From contig JAGVVL010000009.1 in assembly GCA_018287875.1 (NCBI GenBank), positions 1,240,001 through 1,304,000 of the forward strand: a DNA stretch of 64,000 bases, given 5' to 3'. Both the position numbers and the translations under genes were made by a program. This DNA comes from Nigrospora sphaerica. Taxonomy: Eukaryota; Ascomycota; Sordariomycetes; Amphisphaeriales; Apiosporaceae. Positions 58,509-64,000 of this stretch are shown piece after piece. How positions within the stretch are numbered: position 1 is the stretch's first letter; each line of letters begins with the position of its first letter. The notes under the pieces were generated by a model that saw only the letters and a program-made list of their open reading frames with translations, was not told the origin of the DNA and did no database searches.

Positions 58509-60883
58509 CAAGTAGTCGATCGTCAATGACGAAGGTCGTTGCGGGCGGCGCCACAGCGGACGGCTCTCTCACGCGGAAGATCAATGGCACACAGGGAGGT
58601 AGGCGGAGGGGAACGGACGTCAAGACCAGAATTGGCTGGATCTTAACCTCTTCGGTAGAGAAGAACCGAGTTAGAAGCCGCCTGTGAGGGGATAACGGTC
58701 CCTTATTATGAACGGGACGGAGATGGGGATGGCGCCGACAGGCGAAGGGGCAGCAACAGGGATGGCCCGGCTTCTGACTGGTGCGTACTGCTGAGAAATG
58801 TTAGGTGGAGAGACTAGGCTTATTCAGTTGCCCGGCGGCGGGCAGAAGTACACAGCCTGTGCGAGTGCGTACCGACGGAACAACCCTTGAGGAGGGCGTG
58901 CGAGTTGCCCAAGCATCCAGGGCTAGTGCGTGTAGCTGGACGATGGGCGCTGAGCTCTGGGGCCTGAGGGCGACAGACCCCCAGTTGGACGACTCCAACT
59001 TGCCAGCGAGCCGTCGAATGGGAGGTGAGGGGCAGGGGCCAGACGTCTTGGGTAGCGTCGTACTCTCTGCAACTCTGACCAAGACTTACAGCACGCGTGG
59101 GTGGCGGCAAGGAAGAACAAAAGAAGATTCGAACAAAGGCTAAAACCAGGAACCGGACGAGCGACCACCCTTCCGGTACTCGTAACAGGAAACGGCACGT
59201 CGGCCTAGGGGACCTGGTCAAGCGAGAGGACGCGGTACAGGCGGTTCTAGGGTGGTATTGGATAATTCGCAAGACGCCAGGCCGAGGCATCGACGCCGCC
59301 GACATATGAGCTGGGAACCGGGCTTTTATTATGCGGCCTGCGATATTGCACACCTCGACGCTGAGCAGCCCGCTGCCTCCCATTCCCCATGCTCCGCTGT
59401 GTCAGCGTGCTGTGTGTGCTGGCTGCTGTTGCGGTGCTGCGACTATACCAATCTGTATAGGTAGCTGTACATTGGACGGCCCGCGCAGAAGATAAGACGG
59501 GCGGGCTCAGCTCAGCCCCAACCCCAGGCCGCCCTGCAGCACTTGACACCCAGAAAGCATGATGCTGTTTGCCTCGACAGGACGCCTACTATCGAGTGAA
59601 ACGGCCTACATGAAGATCAGGGAGTGCAGAGCAAAGTCAAATTTCAGTACCCGACCGGCGTAGCTGAGCAGCAAAAGAGTGCTGTAGACGAGGCTCGCGG
59701 GTTTTTGGGGTTGCCTACCTACTACCTATGTCTGCCCATTATTGCTCGCGTTCGACGTCCAGGCGGCGACCAGCTCAGCCCTGAGCGAGGAGTCACGGAG
59801 GGGGGGGCAGCTTGACAGGGACAGGAGCGGGAGGTACCTGCGGTACTTTCGCCTTCCGCTCTCTGTTCCTTGCTCAAGATGGTGCGCCGGATGTCCTTCC
59901 CTGGTTGACGGGAGGGGAGAGGGGGCACCAGGAGCGTGTGGAGGCGGTTGAGACTGGAGCAGGCCAAGCGCAGCCACAGGCTCCCGACCCTCACCACACA
60001 CACGGGCCAGTCATGACAGCAGAACCGTAAGAGGCCTGCAGAAGACCGCACGTCTCCCATACATGGCGTGCCCCTGGGCGTTTGGGCCTTGTGGGTTTCC
60101 CAAGCACCTCGCCATTGATCAGAGGCCTGCCAGGTATAGAGGGTTGTGGTGGCTCAGGGATCAATCAGGGCCATGTCCCAGGATGGTTGGTGGTGCCCTT
60201 GCTCACCCAGCGAGTGCGGGTGCGGGTGTGTAAGTGTGTGTGCGCGCGCGCGTGGAGCGTGCAGGTAGTGAAGTGGCCGTGTACTGTGTATAGTATGTGT
60301 GGATGCGTAATGGGCATTGGGGGAGGAGTTGATGGGGACGTCAGGTGCCAGGCCGTTGAATGCGCGCCCTAATAGCCCGGTTATGAGGTTGCTTTTTTTT
60401 TTTTCTCGGGCGCAGCAACCTGTATGTAGCCCGGTGCAGGAGGCAGATCGGGAGCCCGTCAGAGAGGCAGGCGGCACATGCTTTCTTCTCGTCGCGCATC
60501 GTGTGTCCCGCGTCCACGGTAGAGCAGAAGCAGCGCAGAGCTAGGATGACCGCAGTGAGGGTGTAGCCAATGGGGTCGGGCCAGAGCTGCCGGGCCGCGG
60601 TCGACCGCCACGCCTCCGCAGAAAGCATGGGTTGGCTGCAAGCGATATCGACCGGTGAACTCAATGTCAACGCGTAAAATGCTGATCGTAGTCTTTCGAT
60701 GGAGGCTTGTCTTGGCCGGGTGGCTCGTGATGGCCTGCCAGTGGACGCCGGGTTGGGTGGAGGGGGGTTCTGGTGGAAAACCGCACCTGCCGCACGTGGA
60801 CGAGCTACTTGCAGTAGCGCCCCACCGTTCCGCCCAAGGCCTGTTCATCGAGGCCTAGACGATGGATCCATTCATACCCTTGC

Positions 60884-60935
60884 TACCTAGGTATCCTAAG
60901 TACATACCTACTGTGGACGTATGGTAGGTACCTAA
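60884..60935. repeat. GGTAGGTA / TACCTAGGTA motif cluster
   Basis: The sequence alternates CTACCTAGGTATCC, AAGTACATACCTAC and ATGGTAGGTACCTAAC within 52 bp. This is the same motif family as at 7950-8035. Confidence 0.6.
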
Positions 60936-63837
60936 CGGAGGAGACGGAGGGAGGGGGCTGGCTAGGTCAGGCCGGAGCTCCCTTCTCCCATACAAAGATA
61001 GATGACAGGTTGGAGGGAGGAGCCAAGGCCTGGTAATGGCGATGATGGATTTAATTCCCAGCCTCGAAGTCCCATACCCACGTCTCCCTCATCATACCCG
61101 TCCCTCTGGGCACGCGGCGTGTCCTGGCCTGGCCCGTCTTGGTCGAGGCGACCCTTGACACGCCTCGTGTAGCACCATCCATCTCAGCAACCACGACTTA
61201 CTGTACCCGTGCATGCGTGCTGCATGCATGTGCGTAAGTAGCTTATAAGGATGAATAATCGTATGCGCATGGCGTCGCAGGCGATGCGGCGCACTGGATC
61301 AGGTTCGATGGGGGAAGGGGGGATGGGCGACCGCAATGGAAGACTTTTGACCATTGACAGTCCTGCCTCGTCCCGCGTCTTCCCGTCCTTCGGTCCCCGC
61401 GCTGGGGATGTGATGGCAGGAGAGGGCCAGCCATCGCATCGGAGCGCATCCCGCGGGATCCCTTGCCCATGTCGAAAGTACGATGGCAATCTACCAACTG
61501 GTCGGGACTCCGTCGAAATGGGATGGATGCGTCTACGGCCAGGCGGGATGGAGACAGCCGCGCCACAGGGCCGATTGGGGGAATCCGCATCTTAGCTACG
61601 TCAAGCCAGGTTCGAGCGCCGACTTTGGCTGACTGATGACGGAGCGCACCTCGCCGCAGCTGCAGGTCTATAGGGAGGTGCTCGAGTAGCTACATGCGAA
61701 GCACGTTTTGTCGGCCCCCAGAACGCCCCTTATTGGCGAGGACTGACTTGATGTGACACGAGATCCGAAGAGCATACACGGTATGGTTGACTTACATACA
61801 CATGCAGGGGGGGAGGGCCATTTCGTCAACAGCCGTTCCCGCCTGCACCCGTCCGTCTTTGGCCCAACTTGCAGTCACAGGCACTGTCCAAGAGGTTCAC
61901 AAAGCACACGGGATCCCATGCATGTATGTACGATGTAAGTACATACTTCCGGACGATGGATGGGACGAACAGACGTATGTACTGGAGTACCTACTATGGA
62001 TACCTTGAATAATCCTGCTCATCCATGCAACTGGATGCCCAGTCCTGCACGCATGCACTCGGTACCATAGCCAGGCACAGCCAGGCACAACCAGGCGCCA
62101 GTAGCTTCCCATACCTACCTCCCCGTCCCAGCTCTCCCGGCAAAACAACATGGCGTCTTATTTCGAGACTGACGCCCATTTCCCCAACGGCCTGGGGCTG
62201 GATGGCGCTATGGAGATCACTCTGTCGGTTGCATCTCATCGCGCTTCCCAGCGTTGCATTCGGCTTCCTGCCCGACCAGCCCATGACAGCCTGCCCTAGG
62301 GACGATAAGCGCCTATAGCTCACCAGCGCGCCAGCTGGTCTGCCCTCCAGTATAGCCCCCCCTCCCCTCAGCTTGTCTCGCATTGAATCGTCTCATCTAA
62401 TTCCTCTCGTTTCCGACCTGTCCTGCCCATCGGCCCCTCGCGCGCCCTACGGCACAGACGCTCCCGCAAGCTCGCCCATGACGGTTCATGGATGCTGTTG
62501 TCCGCTAGTATCTATGATGTCCGACCTACCGACCCAGGTCTAGCCCGTTACTCACCGATGCAAGCATAGGTATGTACTCCCTGGCTGCTGGGCCCGTGAG
62601 AACCCGCCCTGTGGTCTCACGAGGACCGGGTAGGTAGCCAAGGCAGGTTCAGTTGCTGCCCTGCAGGTCTGATGGATGCGGAGTACCTTGCGCTGTCGAC
62701 CCCCCTAGACTGGAACCCTACCTCGACTCTGACCCCTTCACCGACGTTGCGGAATCCCCTCAAGCGTCCGCGAAAGACAATAACTAGGGTGAAACGGCTT
62801 GCTTTCGGCCATGCCGGTAAGCCTTCGTCTTTCACAAAGATATGGCCTGTTCGTTTACCTACCGCGGGTGGTTTTACAGTCTTCGCATCCGTCGTGCTGG
62901 CTGGGGGCTGGTCCCTCCGTAGGAGCCACCAAGGTGGACCTGCACATTTGCACATGGATCAAGATCACGGACAGTATTTGTCTCCATACGGCTGAAGGCT
63001 GGCGACACTCGTCAGCCCTCTCATACCCTGTGGCACTCCATGCTCGGCGGGCTCATCCGCGCGCACTGCTCAGATGCCCCATATGTAAAAAGTCGGGTGG
63101 CTCTAGACTTTGCCCATCGGTACTCACCAGCCATGCCGACTCTGCCGATATATACATGCACCCGGCGGAAAAGATACTTGTATGCAGCCTGTATGCGGTG
63201 TTACTTCAACCCATGCGAGAAAGGCCTTTCCTCGGTGCGCCCAGGAGATCTTCCGCCTGTTGTCTGCACGTCGACGTTCCTGGCCAGGCTGACTGACCGG
63301 GGCCCTGGCGGCGGGCGCACTGGCACGGGTGTACGATCGACCAGTATCGTGACGAGCACGACGGCAGCACGGGTACCGCCAGCCACCCCTCTTCCCCCCG
63401 GTTGGCCTTCGACACAACCAACACATATTTCGTACATACGAACAGAAAGAAGTGCTCCGCACACTGCATCCCTCCATCGCACACACCCGCCTGCGTAATT
63501 ACCCCTGCCTACTGGCTGGAGGTTGCTAGCGACTAATTATTCCAGCAATGAAACCCACCGGGCGACACAGGCCATATACTGACCGGCCTGTGGACGACCC
63601 GGGTGTGCAAGCAGGGTATTCCCTTGGCCCTTCACATGCTGAAATCTCCTAAATTTGCCCGCAAGGGGGGGAACAGGCTGCTTCGCCGTGGCACAAGGGC
63701 ACGCAAAGGCACTCGGTCCGCTCTGTAGAGCTTGCGTCTGTTTTTGTTTTGTCGTAGCTCGCGTTTTGGACTCCAGGTTTCATTTAAAGAAGAGCCCGGG
63801 GCTGGGCTTGCGCCCGTTAGATACAGGCGTCGAGCCA

Positions 63838-63868
63838 GCGAACGGCACAGGCATCATGTGCCGTTCGC
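63838..63868. repeat. Perfect 12-bp inverted repeat with 7-nt loop
   Basis: GCGAACGGCACA at 63838-63849 is followed by a 7-nt spacer and its exact reverse complement at 63857-63868. It can form a strong hairpin. There is no U-run next to it and no gene nearby. Confidence 0.85.
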
Positions 63869-64000
63869 GCCGGCACAACGCCCGGGGTTCGGTCCGTGAC
63901 TTGACTGACGAAGGCGGTATGCTATTCATCGTGCTAATGTTGCTAGCAGAGATTCCTGGACAAATAGCGTTCTAATAGTGCAGGCCACCCGGCGAACCAT

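Larger units (their letters stand above)
58222..64000. other. Long gene-free stretch upstream of the Zn2Cys6 gene
   Basis: Nearly 5.8 kb with no frame I can support. It holds the (TC)n(TG)n tract at 58457-58508, a GGTAGGTA/TACCTA motif cluster at 60884-60935 and a perfect 12-bp inverted repeat at 63838-63868. Some of it is probably the transcription factor's promoter and a missing 5' exon. Confidence 0.4.

Noticed and set aside
62672..62995. 107-aa ATG-started plus-strand frame
   Set aside because: No domain and overlapping frames of similar length exist on both strands; not distinguishable from chance.

Overview
The window reads as nuclear DNA of a filamentous ascomycete, most likely a Sordariomycete (inference). 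The evidence is GC-rich coding sequence and short introns, mostly 44-110 bp, with GTRNGT-type donors, CTRAC/CTAAC branch sites and YAG or AAG acceptors. Typical fungal families are present: a Zn2Cys6 regulator, Sin3, Cdc1, a cytochrome b5-fused fumarate reductase, HET and PKS remnants. No rRNA, convincing tRNA, CRISPR array or bacterial-style operon was seen. All gene models were joined by hand from splice signals and reading frames; exon ends are given in each entry.

Layout. 1.3-7.2 kb: two genes in tandem on the minus strand, a Cdc1-type GPI-anchor ethanolamine-phosphate phosphodiesterase and a 12-TM sugar transporter. 7.2-12 kb: no supported gene. 12-25.5 kb: an accessory-looking region with a decayed highly reducing PKS tail (12.0-13.1 kb), an AT-rich island (about 14.45-15.95 kb), a six-exon single-pass membrane protein of unknown function (16.0-17.3 kb), a C2H2-like regulator (19.1-20.5 kb), a decayed MFS transporter (23.9-24.6 kb) and a possible small secreted protein (24.8 kb). 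25.6-27.7 kb: soluble fumarate reductase fused to cytochrome b5. 29.9-31.0 kb: a broken HET-domain gene. 31.5-34.0 kb: a small secreted six-cysteine protein and a fasciclin-like protein.

35.4-50.1 kb is the conserved gene-dense core. It holds Sin3 (five exons), a LigD-type 3'-phosphoesterase protein, the RNase P/MRP subunit Rpp1, a small zinc-ribbon protein and a repeat-rich Ser/Thr/Pro secreted protein. 50.1-55.1 kb is gene-poor with paired microsatellites. 55.1-58.2 kb is a nine-exon Zn2Cys6 transcription factor that includes a 7-nt microexon. 58.2-64 kb has no supported gene and may be its long upstream region.

The genes are independent transcription units, not a pathway. The general picture is housekeeping chromatin, RNA and GPI-anchor functions on both sides of a decayed accessory segment in which a PKS, an MFS transporter and a HET gene have lost function. 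The points most worth checking are the 7-nt microexon, the fungal LigD-type phosphoesterase, the decayed PKS/MFS/HET genes and the unidentified membrane protein.
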